Under the pieces are notes generated by a model that saw only the letters and a program-made list of their open reading frames with translations, was not told the DNA's origin and ran no database searches. Position numbers and translations under genes: made by a program. A stretch of DNA of 64,000 nt from Allomuricauda sp. ARW1Y1 (lineage in GTDB: Bacteria > Bacteroidota > Bacteroidia > Flavobacteriales > Flavobacteriaceae). Shown piece after piece: positions 18,606 to 29,603 of the stretch. Where the stretch lies: positions 558,001 to 622,000 of the forward strand of contig NZ_JACBZU010000002.1 in assembly GCF_013407935.1 (NCBI RefSeq), given 5' to 3'. The first letter of the stretch is position 1. Each line of letters begins with the position of its first letter.

Positions 18606-20039
18606 TTAATTGTCCTCTATCTTAATGTCGTACCTGGCATCTTCCAAGTATTTGGAAACCAATTCATTAAATTCTGGAGTGATACGCAGGAGCGCCGTAT
18701 CCTCCAAACTGTATATTTTTTCGCGATCCTTGTAGCCTTTTTTCAATAGTTCCTCCAAGTAGAACAGCGAAGTACCAAAATCATCATTTTTGGCGCTCAA
18801 CGAAATGATCTTAAAATAATACTCGGTATCCTCGGGATCCAAGATGGTTTTCAACATGTATAAAAAAGCGAGCGCGTCCTCATCCACCACTTCCTCCGCC
18901 AGCACAAGGGTAATACTGTCTTCGGCCAAGGCGTTCACGTAACCTCTTAATCGATGTCCCATTTGCCTCTCAAAAGGTTTCGCACTGGCTATAAACTTCC
19001 CGATCTCTCCCATTTGGTAGTTCCACCATCCCAAATTATTGAAATTATGGGTGTACATATCATCCTCCATATAATATTGGTAATCCTCCTTTAGAATGGA
19101 TTCCTGCAAAAAGGCCGCGTTTTCGGCTCTTTGCATTACCCTATACTCCTTGTCGCGTCTCAAATCCCGCTGGACAGACCTCAAGGAATCCGTGTTTTTA
19201 AGGGCACCGTACATGGACATCATCTCGGTCATGTACTGCTCCGCCCATAAGAAATCGCCAATTCTAATAAGTTGATTGACCTTTTCCAAGTCCTCCTTGT
19301 ACGCATTTTCAACGTACATGGAATCCTTGGGTATCCACTTTCTGCCCATGGCATCCAAGGTGAATAATTGGAGACCCTTCCGGATATAGGCGGTACTTGG
19401 CCATTCGCCGTTGCCGTCGTAGATCAACACCTGATTGGGAAACTTTAAGCGATCCAAGAGCTTGGAATCCGTGAGCATATAAGGGTAATTATAGTTTTCC
19501 TTACTTATAATACCCACAAAGTGAAACGGTTTTTTCACATTGATCAATTCGCTATTGGCCAGTGATGCTCCAATGGCCAAAGAACCATTTACCCCATTGA
19601 GCAATACGGGTGCCAGCGTGGCAAAACGACCGCTAGAATCCTCACCACCAGTGTAGATACGGTCCGTATGAATGGGCAACATATCACCGACCCGCTGGAT
19701 GGTATTGCCTATCAATACCATTTTATTGGTCAGCGAAATACTGTCATATAGCTTTGGAGCCGCCAAAACATACCCCTCCTCTTCTGCAGCGTTCAAAAAC
19801 ATGGAAATCACCTTTTCATCATTCCCCTCCAAATCGGCCAACAAAAGGAGCGGCCACTTTTTATCTTTGGTAAAATCCTTTGGGAGATATAATGAATAGG
19901 TGTTTTGGGTGGAATCGTTCACGGGAAGGTTTTCGATAATCTCCCCTTTTCGAAGCACTATTTGTTGCGAAAAAACGTGAACGGAGCAAAAAATAGTCAG
20001 GAGCGGTAACAGATATGCTTTTCTCATAATTCTTATCAT
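18606..20039 (-). CDS. Exported alpha/beta-hydrolase-like protein with helical C-terminus
   Basis: 477 residues; ATG at 20027 (MRKAYLLP) is an alternative start that gives a cleaner signal peptide. After the signal (to about residue 25, VFSQ) comes an alpha/beta-hydrolase-like region: SLYLPKDFTKDKKWPLLLL, then GGEDSSGRFA, which resembles a nucleophile elbow although GxSxG is not exact. The C-terminal half (about 230-477) is helical and TPR-like. Enzymatic activity is not assured. Monocistronic, 47 nt from the DUF1684 gene. Confidence 0.7.
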   Translation of the reverse strand: MIRIMRKAYLLPLLTIFCSVHVFSQQIVLRKGEIIENLPVNDSTQNTYSLYLPKDFTKDKKWPLLLLADLEGNDEKVISMFLNAAEEEGYVLAAPKLYDSISLTNKMVLIGNTIQRVGDMLPIHTDRIYTGGEDSSGRFATLAPVLLNGVNGSLAIGASLANSELINVKKPFHFVGIISKENYNYPYMLTDSKLLDRLKFPNQVLIYDGNGEWPSTAYIRKGLQLFTLDAMGRKWIPKDSMYVENAYKEDLEKVNQLIRIGDFLWAEQYMTEMMSMYGALKNTDSLRSVQRDLRRDKEYRVMQRAENAAFLQESILKEDYQYYMEDDMYTHNFNNLGWWNYQMGEIGKFIASAKPFERQMGHRLRGYVNALAEDSITLVLAEEVVDEDALAFLYMLKTILDPEDTEYYFKIISLSAKNDDFGTSLFYLEELLKKGYKDREKIYSLEDTALLRITPEFNELVSKYLEDARYDIKIEDN

Positions 20040-20090
20040 AACAAAAATCTGGCCAAAGTTTACTCTGAAATTATCAAATTAAAATGACAT

Positions 20091-20543
20091 CTACTTCACT
20101 GATTTGCTTTTTTTGATGGGGGCATTCCCAACAACATTGGATAGCACAATATGGGTGCGGCACTCCCCATAGACGATAAGCTCATCAATAAATTTTTCCA
20201 GGTGCGACTGATCCCGCAACACCACCTCCATGATGATATTTTCGTTACCCGTGATCCTGTAGCAATTTACGACCTCCTGAAATGTTTTTACCTTATCCAA
20301 AAAGGGTTTGAGCTTTCCCATAAAGGCACGCAGCATGATGATGGCCTTGAACTGATATCCGGCCTCCACATATGAGATGTTGGCACGGTAACCTTCTACA
20401 ATGCCCAAATCTTCCATTTTTTTGACCCGCTCCGCAACCGCTGGTGGCGTAAGCCCTACTTTTCTCCCAATATTGGCAAACGATTCCCTTGCATTCTGCT
20501 GCAAATGATGTAGTATTTGCCAATTCAAATCATCTATCTTCAT
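20091..20543 (-). CDS. Lrp/AsnC family transcriptional regulator
   Basis: 150 residues. N-terminal winged helix (DDLNWQILHHLQQNARESFA, then NIGRKVGLTPPAVAERVKKM) and C-terminal RAM/ACT-like domain (YRITGNENIIMEVVL). These regulators sense amino acids as octamers. It is divergent from the 130-residue ORF at 20665. Target unknown. Confidence 0.93.
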   Translation of the reverse strand: MKIDDLNWQILHHLQQNARESFANIGRKVGLTPPAVAERVKKMEDLGIVEGYRANISYVEAGYQFKAIIMLRAFMGKLKPFLDKVKTFQEVVNCYRITGNENIIMEVVLRDQSHLEKFIDELIVYGECRTHIVLSNVVGNAPIKKSKSVK

Positions 20544-20664
20544 TTTTAAAGTAATTGAGCTGTATTATTTTGCTTTCAAAAGTAAAATCAAACTTTAGCT
20601 TTATTAACAAAAGTAAGAAAATTTAAATCGTGCGTAATTTTAGGATACTAAATTGCTTTGAAAA

Positions 20665-21057
20665 ATGGAGAGAAATTCTCTAAACTCCTTAGGTGTATAT
20701 CGTAGATCTTTGGCCCTTCGTGATATGAGCGAAGCGGTCGCTGCTTACTTTACCCAAAACCGGGAAATTCTATCCTTTCGCAAAATCGACTCCTTTCGGG
20801 ACGATATTTCCCGCTCACTGTTGGCCGATGCCGACCTCATTACGAAAGAAGTGGAACAGGCCGCACTGAGCAGCTGTCCTTCCGTTCGGATGAAAAGTCT
20901 TTCTTACGTGAACATCATGACCCGAAACATCTTGGCCTATTGCAACGGATTGGAAAGGGATGGGGTCAAAGAAAAGGAATACCTCAATCTCCTTAGAAAA
21001 GAGATCCGCATCTTTAGGGTGTACTTTAAAAAATGGAGGAAATCCCTCCATCCATAA
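20665..21057 (+). CDS. Small helical protein, unknown function
   Basis: 130 residues, almost entirely helical with many Arg/Lys. The pattern is loosely like four-helix-bundle proteins of the S23/Avd type, but no motif is decisive. It is divergent from lrp with a 121-nt gap and convergent with icmF (16 nt apart). Codon use looks like the neighbours. Confidence 0.6.
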   Translation: MERNSLNSLGVYRRSLALRDMSEAVAAYFTQNREILSFRKIDSFRDDISRSLLADADLITKEVEQAALSSCPSVRMKSLSYVNIMTRNILAYCNGLERDGVKEKEYLNLLRKEIRIFRVYFKKWRKSLHP

Positions 21058-21073
21058 AAACGATTGATCGTCT

Positions 21074-24000
21074 CTACATATTTCTTCGGTATTGACCCCC
21101 TACTTGGAACAAGCCTTCCGTGATCTGTCCCAACGAACAATATTTGGCTGCCTCCATTAATTTTTCAAAGATATTTTCATTGTTGATGGCCACCTCTTGC
21201 AGCTCTTTCAATTGTTTTTCGGCTTCGCTGCCTTCCCGTTTGTGCAGGTTTTCCAGTGTCTTGATTTGATTTTGCTTTTCGGTTTCCGTAGCCCGAATCA
21301 CTTCTGCTGGCAGAATGGTCGGTGAGCCTTTGGAACTCAAAAAGGTATTGACCCCAATGATGGGGTATTCCCCAGAATGCTTCAACGTCTCATAATGCAA
21401 ACTTTCTTCTTGGATTTTGGAACGTTGGTACATAGTTTCCATAGCTCCCAAAACACCACCGCGTTCCGTAATCCTATCAAATTCCATCAGTACAGCCTCC
21501 TCGACCAAATCGGTCAATTCCTCAATGATAAACGAGCCTTGAATCGGGTTTTCGTTTTTGGCCAAGCCCAATTCCTTGTTGATGATCAATTGAATGGCCA
21601 TGGCCCTGCGGACAGATTCCTCCGTGGGGGTAGTGATGGCCTCGTCATACGCATTGGTATGCAAGGAGTTGCAATTATCGTAGATGGCGTACAATGCTTG
21701 GAGTGTGGTTCGGATATCGTTGAAATCGATTTCTTGGGCATGCAAACTTCTTCCCGAGGTTTGGATGTGGTATTTGAGCATCTGTGCCCTAGGATTGGCA
21801 CCGTACTTTTCCTTGAGGGCTTTGGACCAAATACGTCGCGCCACCCGACCGATAACCGCATATTCGGGATCCACCCCGTTCGAAAAGAAAAAGGAAAGAT
21901 TGGGTCCAAACTTGTTGATGTCCATTCCCCTGCTCAAATAATATTCCACATAGGTAAAACCGTTGGACAGCGTAAACGCCAATTGCGTTATGGGATTGGC
22001 ACCTGCTTCGGCAATGTGGTATCCTGAAATGGAAACGGAATAAAAATTACGTACCTGTTGCTCGATGAAATACTCCTGCACATCCCCCATTAACCTTAAG
22101 GCAAACTCCGTAGAGAAAATACAAGTGTTCTGCGCTTGGTCCTCCTTCAAAATATCAGCCTGAACCGTTCCTCTAACCTGGTTCAAGGTCTTGGCCTTGA
22201 TATCTTCGTACACCTCCTTGGGCAGCACTTGGTCCCCAGTAACGCCCAAAAGCATCAACCCCAGACCGTCGTTCCCTTGGGGCAACTCTCCATAATAGGA
22301 GGGTGCTTCTGCATCCTTCGCCTTAAAAATCGACTTTATTTTTTTCTGGACCTCGTTCTCTAATCCGTGTTCCTTGATGTATTTTTCACAATTTTGGTCA
22401 ATCGCAGCATTCATAAAAAAGGCCAGCAACATGGGTGCTGGACCATTAATGGTCATACTCACCGAAGTCATTGGACTGCTCAGGTCAAATCCGGAATATA
22501 GTTTCTTGGCATCATCCAAACAGCAAATGCTCACCCCTGCATTTCCAATTTTTCCGTAAATATCCGGTCTGTGGTCTGGGTCGTTCCCGTAGAGCGTCAC
22601 TGAATCAAATGCTGTGGATAACCGTTTGGCGGGCATATCCATGCTCACGTAGTGAAATCGGCGATTGGTCCGTTCCGGTCCACCCTCTCCAGCAAACATT
22701 CGGGTGGGGTCTTCTCCCTCCCGTTTAAACGGATACAGTCCAGCGGTGTAGGGAAATTCACCCGGTACGTTCTCTTGTAAGATCCATAGCAAAATATCGC
22801 CCCACGCCTTGTATTTGGGCAAGGCAACTTTAGGGATTTGACTATGCGAAAGGGATTCGGTATGGGTTTTAATTTTGACTTCTTTGTCCCGCACCTTAAA
22901 GGAATACACCTCGGCCGCATAACGGCTCACCTTTTCCCGCCACTTGATGATGGCCTCCCAGTACAGTGGGTTCAAGTGCATTTTGATGCGATCAAATTCC
23001 TTGATCAAAAGATTGACCAGTTCTTTAGATTCGTCATTTTTGAGATGGGATTTAATGTTTTCCTCGTTCAATCCCGATTTATCCAAGAAAGCTTCCTCCG
23101 CCTGCTCTTGCTCCATTCCCAAAACGGAGGACAGGGTCATAAATACCCCATAAAGCTTTTGCGCAGTTTTGGATTCCTCCCTGGCCTTAGCGTCATAATT
23201 TCTATTGTTTTCCGCTATTTCCGACAGATATCTGGTCCGCGCCGGCGGAATCACATAGATCTTTTCGGTCATTTCTTGGGTCACCTCGAGAGTGGACTGC
23301 AGTTGGGCACCTACCTTTTCCACCAAGGTATCCATCACCTTTTTGTAAAGACTGTTCATACCGGGGTCGTTGAACTGCGAAGCGATGGTCCCGAAAATGG
23401 GAAGCTCATCCTCATTGGCATGCCATAATCCATGGTTACGGGCATATTGCTTTTTTACATCACGGAGGGCATCCAAAGCGCCCCTTTTATCAAACTTGTT
23501 GATGGCAACGATGTCCGCAAAATCCAGCATATCAATTTTTTCCAATTGGGTTGCCGCACCAAACTCGGGCGTCATCACATACAGGGATACATCGCTGTGC
23601 TCCAAAATTTCGGTATCGGACTGCCCTATGCCCGAGGTTTCCAAGATAATAAGGTCGTATTTTGCCGCCTTGAGCACCTGCACCGCTTCGGACACATGCT
23701 TGGAAAGGGCCAAATTGGACTGTCGGGTCGCCAACGATCGCATGTACACCCGCTCGTTATTGATCGCGTTCATACGAATACGGTCGCCCAAAAGTGCACC
23801 TCCTGTTTTTCGTTTGGAAGGATCTACGGAAACAATACCAATATGCTTGTCGGGGAAATCCATCAAAAACCTTCGGACCAATTCGTCCACCAGACTGGAT
23901 TTTCCAGCACCTCCAGTACCCGTAATCCCAAGTACAGGAACATTGCCCTGTTCTTTTTGGATGGTTGATGCAAACTGCTCAAAGGCATCATGACGATTTT

Positions 24001-24532
24001 CTGCCAAGGAAATCAGGCGCGCCAGGGTGTTGGGATGCTTGGCGGACAATTCCTGCTCCAGACTTCTTCCCTTTGGGAAGGTCAAATCTGGGACAGCAGT
24101 ATCGCAACGTTCCACCAAATCATTGATCATTCCCTGAAGACCCATTTCCCTTCCATCATCGGGCGAATAAATGCGCTCAATGCCATACTCCATCAATTCC
24201 TTGATTTCTTCCGGAAGTATAACTCCGCCTCCGCCACCAAATATTTTGATATGGCCTGCACCCCGTTCCTTCAACAAATCGAACATGTACCTAAAATACT
24301 CATTGTGCCCTCCTTGATAAGAGGTCATCGCAATGGCATTGGCATCCTCCTGAATGGCACAATCGACCACTTCGGAAACGCTTCTATCATGCCCCAAATG
24401 AATCACTTCGACTCCAGTGGCCTGTATAATTCGTCGCATGATATTGATGGCTGCATCGTGGCCATCGAACAGGGAAGCTGCGGTTACAATGCGTATTTTA
24501 TGTTTGGGTGTGTAGGCTTTAATTTGTTCCAT
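21074..24532 (-). CDS. icmF: Fused isobutyryl-CoA mutase IcmF
   Basis: 1152 residues from ATG at 24532 ([11 protein letters not shown]). An in-frame ATG at 24649 adds a 39-residue AT-rich leader that does not look coding. Domain order: B12-binding domain ([10 protein letters not shown] with the cobalt-ligand His; GGGGGV), MeaB-like G-protein chaperone ([20 protein letters not shown]), and the mutase barrel ([32 protein letters not shown]). The Phe in YPFKR and Gln in GTVQAD are the residues reported to distinguish IcmF from methylmalonyl-CoA mutase. It interconverts isobutyryl- and n-butyryl-CoA. Divergent from purU. Confidence 0.94.
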   Translation of the reverse strand: MEQIKAYTPKHKIRIVTAASLFDGHDAAINIMRRIIQATGVEVIHLGHDRSVSEVVDCAIQEDANAIAMTSYQGGHNEYFRYMFDLLKERGAGHIKIFGGGGGVILPEEIKELMEYGIERIYSPDDGREMGLQGMINDLVERCDTAVPDLTFPKGRSLEQELSAKHPNTLARLISLAENRHDAFEQFASTIQKEQGNVPVLGITGTGGAGKSSLVDELVRRFLMDFPDKHIGIVSVDPSKRKTGGALLGDRIRMNAINNERVYMRSLATRQSNLALSKHVSEAVQVLKAAKYDLIILETSGIGQSDTEILEHSDVSLYVMTPEFGAATQLEKIDMLDFADIVAINKFDKRGALDALRDVKKQYARNHGLWHANEDELPIFGTIASQFNDPGMNSLYKKVMDTLVEKVGAQLQSTLEVTQEMTEKIYVIPPARTRYLSEIAENNRNYDAKAREESKTAQKLYGVFMTLSSVLGMEQEQAEEAFLDKSGLNEENIKSHLKNDESKELVNLLIKEFDRIKMHLNPLYWEAIIKWREKVSRYAAEVYSFKVRDKEVKIKTHTESLSHSQIPKVALPKYKAWGDILLWILQENVPGEFPYTAGLYPFKREGEDPTRMFAGEGGPERTNRRFHYVSMDMPAKRLSTAFDSVTLYGNDPDHRPDIYGKIGNAGVSICCLDDAKKLYSGFDLSSPMTSVSMTINGPAPMLLAFFMNAAIDQNCEKYIKEHGLENEVQKKIKSIFKAKDAEAPSYYGELPQGNDGLGLMLLGVTGDQVLPKEVYEDIKAKTLNQVRGTVQADILKEDQAQNTCIFSTEFALRLMGDVQEYFIEQQVRNFYSVSISGYHIAEAGANPITQLAFTLSNGFTYVEYYLSRGMDINKFGPNLSFFFSNGVDPEYAVIGRVARRIWSKALKEKYGANPRAQMLKYHIQTSGRSLHAQEIDFNDIRTTLQALYAIYDNCNSLHTNAYDEAITTPTEESVRRAMAIQLIINKELGLAKNENPIQGSFIIEELTDLVEEAVLMEFDRITERGGVLGAMETMYQRSKIQEESLHYETLKHSGEYPIIGVNTFLSSKGSPTILPAEVIRATETEKQNQIKTLENLHKREGSEAEKQLKELQEVAINNENIFEKLMEAAKYCSLGQITEGLFQVGGQYRRNM

Positions 24533-24674
24533 CGTTAATAAAGGATGTAATTTTGCTCTGCAATTTACGGAAAATGCAATTGAAAATTGATTTTGATTAA
24601 GATTGTACAAAAAATAGTAAATGTTTGGGCTTCCTTTTTTGAATACCATAATTTTACCCCCTCAAACCTAGCCC

Positions 24675-25523
24675 ATGAAGCTGACCATTCTCATTCATTG
24701 TCCCGACCAATCGGGAATCATTCGTTCGGTGACCACCTTTGTCCATCAACAACAAGGAAATGTAGTGTATTTGGACCAACATGTGGACAAACAGGCCGGG
24801 GTATTTTTTATGCGTTTGAAAAGCGAGTTCGAACAAAACATCGACCTGACTCAATTCAAGGAAGATTTTGGTCAAGAACTGGCAACACGTTTTCAAATGG
24901 AATGGGACGCCTACACGGATGGGTACAAACCAAAAATGGCCATTTTCGTTTCCAAATACAACCATTGCCTTTATGATTTGCTCAGCCGATATAATTCTGG
25001 GGAGCTAGCCGTAGAAGTTCCCTTTATTTTGAGCAACCACAGGGATTTGGAATATGTGGCCCATCAATTCGACATTCCGTATTTTCACGTTCCAGTGACC
25101 AAGGAAAACAAAGCCGAAGCTGAGGATAAACAATTGGAATTGTTGGCTGAATATGGAGCAGACTTTATCGTTTTGGCCAGATACATGCAAATTGTATCAC
25201 CAAAGGTGATTGACGTTTTTCCGCAAAAAATCATTAATATTCACCATTCGTTCTTACCGGCCTTTGCGGGCGCTAAACCCTACCACGCTGCATTTGAGCG
25301 AGGGGTAAAAATCATTGGCGCCACCAGTCATTACGTAACGGAAGACTTGGACGAAGGACCCATTATTGAGCAGGATGTTACGGCCGTTTCGCACACCCAT
25401 TCCGTCAAGGATTTTATCGCCAAGGGCAGGGATTTGGAACGTATTGTCCTTTCCCGTGCGGTGCAGCTTCACGTAGCCCGCAAAACAATGGTCTACAATA
25501 ACAAAACCGTTATTTTTTCATAA
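24675..25523 (+). CDS. purU: Formyltetrahydrofolate deformylase
   Basis: 282 residues. N-terminal ACT domain (LTILIHCPDQSGIIRSVTTF) and formyltransferase-like catalytic domain with the Asn of ILSNHRDL, the His of NIHHSFLPAFAGAKPY and the Asp of DEGPIIEQD. It hydrolyses 10-formyl-THF to formate and THF, supplying formate for purine synthesis and balancing one-carbon pools. Confidence 0.96.
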   Translation: MKLTILIHCPDQSGIIRSVTTFVHQQQGNVVYLDQHVDKQAGVFFMRLKSEFEQNIDLTQFKEDFGQELATRFQMEWDAYTDGYKPKMAIFVSKYNHCLYDLLSRYNSGELAVEVPFILSNHRDLEYVAHQFDIPYFHVPVTKENKAEAEDKQLELLAEYGADFIVLARYMQIVSPKVIDVFPQKIINIHHSFLPAFAGAKPYHAAFERGVKIIGATSHYVTEDLDEGPIIEQDVTAVSHTHSVKDFIAKGRDLERIVLSRAVQLHVARKTMVYNNKTVIFS

Positions 25524-25575
25524 TCGAATCAAAGATTATGTATCTTAATATCAACAATTAACACCAAATTCTTAC

Positions 25576-27867
25576 ATGAATCAAGATTATATACAACCGA
25601 ATGCATGGAGTCTCATCGAAGAAGGTTTCGACAAGGAACGTGTTAAATCTTCGGAAAGTCTTTTCAGTATCGGAAATGGCGCCATGGGACAACGTGCCAA
25701 TTTTGAAGAATCCTATTCCGGCCCCACATTCCAAGGGAGCTATATCGGAGGGGTCTATTATCCTGACAAAACCCGCGTTGGGTGGTGGAAAAATGGCTAT
25801 CCCGAATATTTTGCCAAGGTATTGAACGCTCCCAATTGGATCGGTATTGATGTCCTGATCGATGGTGAGCCGTTGGATTTGGCCAAGTGCAAAAACGTAA
25901 AAAACTTTAGGCGGGAACTCAACATGAAGGAAGGTTGGTACCGAAGGGATTTTGAAGCCACTACGGCCAATGATGTTGAAATCAAAGTGGTAGCCACCCG
26001 ATTTTTAAGTCTTTCCCATGATGAAATGGGGGCGATACACTATGAGGTAACGCCGTTGAACACCGATGCCGACATCACCTTTAAGCCTTATCTGGACGCT
26101 GGCATCACCAACGAGGACAGCAACTGGGACGATAAATTTTGGAACACCACACAGATTACATCGGAAAAAAACCGAGCGTTTGTGGAATCGCACACCATGA
26201 AAACCCATTTTAATGTGTGCACTTTTATGCAGGCCCACTTGGTGTATGGAGAGCATACCAAAACAACTCCTGACCAAGTGCATAAGGGAGAGCTTTCGAT
26301 TGGGTTTGAGTTTTCCCAAAACGTAAAAAAGGGAGAGGGCGTAAGTTTGGTCAAATTTGGAGGGTATACGGTAGATAGAAACCATGATGCCCAAAAACTG
26401 ACCGAAGCGGCCAACCATGTTCTTGATGCAGCCTCCAAGCTAGGGTTTAAAGGGCTTCTGGACGCCCAAAAGAAAGCATGGGCCGAAGTTTGGGAAATGA
26501 GCGATATCACCATTGAAGGTGACATTAAGGCACAACAAGGTATCCGTTTCAATATTTTCCAGTTAAACCAAACCTATACCGGTACCGATTCCCGTTTGAA
26601 TATTGGACCCAAAGGGTTTACGGGCGAAAAATATGGCGGTAGCACCTATTGGGATACCGAGGCGTACTGCCTGCCGTTTTACATGGCCACCAAAAATCAG
26701 GAGGTTGCCCGTAAATTGCTTAAGTACCGCTACAATCATTTGGAAAAGGCCATTGAAAATGCGGAAAAACTGGGCTTTACCAAGGGGGCAGCTCTTTATC
26801 CCATGGTAACGATGAACGGCGAAGAGTGCCACAACGAATGGGAAATCACCTTTGAGGAAATCCATAGAAACGGTGCCATTGCCTACGCCATTTTTAACTA
26901 CACACGTTTCACCAACGACCAAAGCTACATTCCCGAAATGGGACTGGAGGTTTTGATAGGTATTGCACGTTTTTGGCAACAGCGCGTCAACTGGTCCGAA
27001 CATCGCAAAAAGTACGTGATGCTAGGTGTAACAGGACCCAATGAGTACGAAAACAACGTCAATAATAACTGGTACACCAACTATCTGGCCAAATGGTGCT
27101 TGGAATATGCTTTGGAGCAATTGGAGCAGGTACAACAAAACTACCCATCCGATTACAAGAGGGTCATGGACAAAACCCAATTAAGCAATGACGAAACCGG
27201 ACTTTGGAAAAAAATTGCGGCCCATATGTACTTCCCATATTCAGAGGAACATGGCGTATACCTGCAACAAGATGGCTTCTTGGACAAGGATTTGGTGCGG
27301 GTGGCCGATTTGGACAAAAAAGAACGACCCATCAACCAACATTGGAGCTGGGACCGCATCCTTCGTTCGCCATATATTAAACAGGCTGATACCTTGCAGG
27401 GCTTTTACTTTTTTGAGGACCATTTTACCGATGCCGAGCTGGAGAAACATTTTGATTTTTATGAATCATTTACGGTTCATGAATCCTCCCTGTCGCCCTG
27501 CGTACATGCCATACAGGCAGCAAAGCTAGGCAGAATGGAGCAAGCGTATACTTTTTATCTGCGCACTTCACGTTTAGATTTGGACGACTACAATAAAGAG
27601 GTGGAAGAAGGGCTGCACATCACTTCCATGGCGGGTACTTGGATGAGTATTGTGGAAGGCTTTGGCGGAATGCGCATCCAGAATGGAACCTTGTGCTTCA
27701 CACCACAAATACCGCAACAGTGGGAGTCCTATTCCTTTAAAATCAATTTTAGGAACAGAGTCATTAAAGTGAACGTCAGCCAAAAAGAAACAACGTTTAC
27801 GATTGATGAAGGAGCGGACCTCGAAATCATGCTGAACGGCAAGCCAAAAACGCTCTCTGGGTCCTAA
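25576..27867 (+). CDS. Glycoside hydrolase family 65 disaccharide phosphorylase
   Basis: 763 residues, full length for GH65. N-terminal beta-sandwich, helical linker, (alpha/alpha)6 barrel and a small C-terminal beta domain. The catalytic-acid region ECHNEWEITFEEIHRN is at about 416-431, and TGPNEYENNVNNNWYTNY matches maltose/trehalose/kojibiose phosphorylases. It phosphorolyses an alpha-glucoside to beta-glucose-1-phosphate plus glucose; the linkage cannot be read from sequence alone. The usual partners (beta-phosphoglucomutase, sugar transporter, SusCD) are absent here. Confidence 0.9.
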   Translation: MNQDYIQPNAWSLIEEGFDKERVKSSESLFSIGNGAMGQRANFEESYSGPTFQGSYIGGVYYPDKTRVGWWKNGYPEYFAKVLNAPNWIGIDVLIDGEPLDLAKCKNVKNFRRELNMKEGWYRRDFEATTANDVEIKVVATRFLSLSHDEMGAIHYEVTPLNTDADITFKPYLDAGITNEDSNWDDKFWNTTQITSEKNRAFVESHTMKTHFNVCTFMQAHLVYGEHTKTTPDQVHKGELSIGFEFSQNVKKGEGVSLVKFGGYTVDRNHDAQKLTEAANHVLDAASKLGFKGLLDAQKKAWAEVWEMSDITIEGDIKAQQGIRFNIFQLNQTYTGTDSRLNIGPKGFTGEKYGGSTYWDTEAYCLPFYMATKNQEVARKLLKYRYNHLEKAIENAEKLGFTKGAALYPMVTMNGEECHNEWEITFEEIHRNGAIAYAIFNYTRFTNDQSYIPEMGLEVLIGIARFWQQRVNWSEHRKKYVMLGVTGPNEYENNVNNNWYTNYLAKWCLEYALEQLEQVQQNYPSDYKRVMDKTQLSNDETGLWKKIAAHMYFPYSEEHGVYLQQDGFLDKDLVRVADLDKKERPINQHWSWDRILRSPYIKQADTLQGFYFFEDHFTDAELEKHFDFYESFTVHESSLSPCVHAIQAAKLGRMEQAYTFYLRTSRLDLDDYNKEVEEGLHITSMAGTWMSIVEGFGGMRIQNGTLCFTPQIPQQWESYSFKINFRNRVIKVNVSQKETTFTIDEGADLEIMLNGKPKTLSGS

Positions 27868-27921
27868 AAATGGGCTAAGGAAACACAACGCTTGGTTTTC
27901 CCAAGGAAGAAGTTCATCTAA

Positions 27922-27954
27922 AATGCTTCATAAATCATCGATTTATGGAGCATT
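27922..27954 (+). repeat. 14-bp hairpin after the GH65 gene
   Basis: AATGCTTCATAAAT / ATTTATGGAGCATT around CATCG, with one T-G wobble. No T-run follows. It covers an upstream ATG (27945), supporting the later DUF4197 start. Confidence 0.6.
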
Positions 27955-27989
27955 ACACCTATTTTCATATCAATTTTAAACACAAAACC

Positions 27990-28694
27990 ATGAAGAAAAT
28001 AATCCTAAGTGCCGTTGTGCTGCTGCTAATGAGCTGCGCCGAACTGCAACAGGTCGTGAACCAATTGCCCCAAGGAACATCGGGCATTGGCAACGAACAG
28101 ATAGCCCAAGGTCTGCGGGAAGCCTTGAATATGGGCATTGACAAACAGGTCAATAAATTGGCCCTGGAAAACGGGTTTTTTAAGAACGAACTGGTAAAAA
28201 TCTTGCTCCCCGAAGAATTGCAAAAGGTAGACAAAACGCTACGTGATATTGGATTGTCGAGTTTGGCCGACGAGGGGCTGCGCATCATCAACAGGGCCGC
28301 AGAGGATGCCGTTGGGGAGGCGACCCCGATTTTTATAGAGGCTGTAAAAGGCATCACGTTCAACGACGCCAGGCAAATTCTACTGGGGAACGATAATGCC
28401 GCCACCCAATATTTGCAGCAGGCCACTAAATCCCAGTTGTACAATAAATTCAATCCCATTATCAAGCAATCGTTCCAAAAAGTAGGTGCAGACCAGATTT
28501 GGAGCAACATCATCACCAAATACAATAACCTACCCTTAACCAATGATGTAAACCCCGACCTAACGGACTACACCACCAATGAAGCGCTGGAAGGTGTTTA
28601 TGCTATGATAGCGGTGGAAGAAAAGGAAATTAGGACAAAAGTTTCGTCCAGAACAACAGATTTGTTAAAAAAAGTGTTCGCTCTACAAGATTAA
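27990..28694 (+). CDS. DUF4197 domain lipoprotein
   Basis: 234 residues from ATG at 27990, chosen because it begins a lipoprotein signal (MKKIILSAVVLLLMSC, Cys at residue 16); the earlier in-frame ATG lies in the hairpin. The mature part matches DUF4197: LREALNMGIDKQV, LGLS-type segment IGLSSLADEGL, AVKGITFNDARQILLG. Envelope protein of unknown function. Confidence 0.87.
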   Translation: MKKIILSAVVLLLMSCAELQQVVNQLPQGTSGIGNEQIAQGLREALNMGIDKQVNKLALENGFFKNELVKILLPEELQKVDKTLRDIGLSSLADEGLRIINRAAEDAVGEATPIFIEAVKGITFNDARQILLGNDNAATQYLQQATKSQLYNKFNPIIKQSFQKVGADQIWSNIITKYNNLPLTNDVNPDLTDYTTNEALEGVYAMIAVEEKEIRTKVSSRTTDLLKKVFALQD

Positions 28695-28787
28695 TCATAA
28701 TTTTTTCAGAAAAATGTAATAACTTTAAAACTAAAGCGTTATAATTTCAAGATTCAAGAATAATTATAACAAAACCCTAAAGTTAAA

Positions 28788-28809
28788 TTAACCTTGAGCT
28801 GAAGGTTAA
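28788..28809. repeat. Inverted repeat in the DUF4197 / lipocalin-like gap
   Basis: TTAACCTT-GAGCTG-AAGGTTAA, a perfect 8-bp stem in the 185-bp convergent gap. Confidence 0.5.
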
Positions 28810-28864
28810 ACTTGAATTTTGTACAAGTTATCTGAGTTAGCATTTTTTTGAGTTAGTTAGTTTA

Positions 28865-28892
28865 AAAACCGGTGTACCATCACCGGTTTTTT
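28865..28892. terminator. Bidirectional terminator
   Basis: AAAACCGGTG (28865-28874) / CACCGGTTTT (28881-28890) with A- and T-runs on the two sides. It serves DUF4197 and the convergent gene, whose stop codon lies inside the stem. Confidence 0.85.
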
Positions 28893-29404
28893 GTTTTCTG
28901 CATCGGACGATACAGGCCATCAAAAGCAACGGAGACCGCTCCTTTTTCGTCAAGTACCTCCCATAATTGCCTCACTGTTCCATCCGGGTTGTTTGTCCAT
29001 GTAATTCTGTTTGTATAGGTTTTCCCGTCAGCTTTGGTAAACTCATCTGAGGACAAAATCATTTTATTTCCTTTTCGGTTTCCGCTTAATTTCAGCACTG
29101 CACCGGTATTATCTACCCACGTCTGTTCCCACATATCCCTTTCAACATTATAAAAATTGAGACTCGTTCCAGTATACCCCGCTTTAGCACTGGTCCAATG
29201 TTCACGGATAACACAACCGTTTTCTTCTTTTGAGATACGACTCGTTCCGGCTGGAGAACCATCTTGGGCGTTAACGACCTCCCATTCCCCTATCCAAAAA
29301 TCAAAAGCCCTATGATTTTCGGTACAACAGGGACAACTATCCGAGTTTTGGGCAGTCATCAGTGTTGACAAAAACAACGCTAAAATGACCAGTGATCTAA
29401 ACAT
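28880..29404 (-). CDS. Exported lipocalin-like (DUF1579-type) protein
   Basis: 174 residues with a signal peptide (MFRSLVILALFLSTLMTAQ). The mature part has CPCC then FDFWIGEWEV, and repeated beta strands (YNVERDMWEQTWVDNTGAVL, TYTNRITWTNNPDGT), like the small-molecule-binding barrels annotated DUF1579. Ligand unknown. Single-gene unit. Confidence 0.7.
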   Translation of the reverse strand: MFRSLVILALFLSTLMTAQNSDSCPCCTENHRAFDFWIGEWEVVNAQDGSPAGTSRISKEENGCVIREHWTSAKAGYTGTSLNFYNVERDMWEQTWVDNTGAVLKLSGNRKGNKMILSSDEFTKADGKTYTNRITWTNNPDGTVRQLWEVLDEKGAVSVAFDGLYRPMQKTKNR

Positions 29405-29603
29405 AAGGATGCCCTAGTAATTATTCGACTCCTTTTAAAGGTACGTTAATTTTATCCTAACCCAATGTAATGCCTTCGATAGGATTAAGGCCGATTCGTT
29501 AAATTTTAGATAAATTACCTGATTTATAGCTGTATAGCGTCTTCACCCATAGTCCACAAGCCCGATTTGAACGTATCTTTGGAAGTAACAAATCTTAAGA
29601 GCT

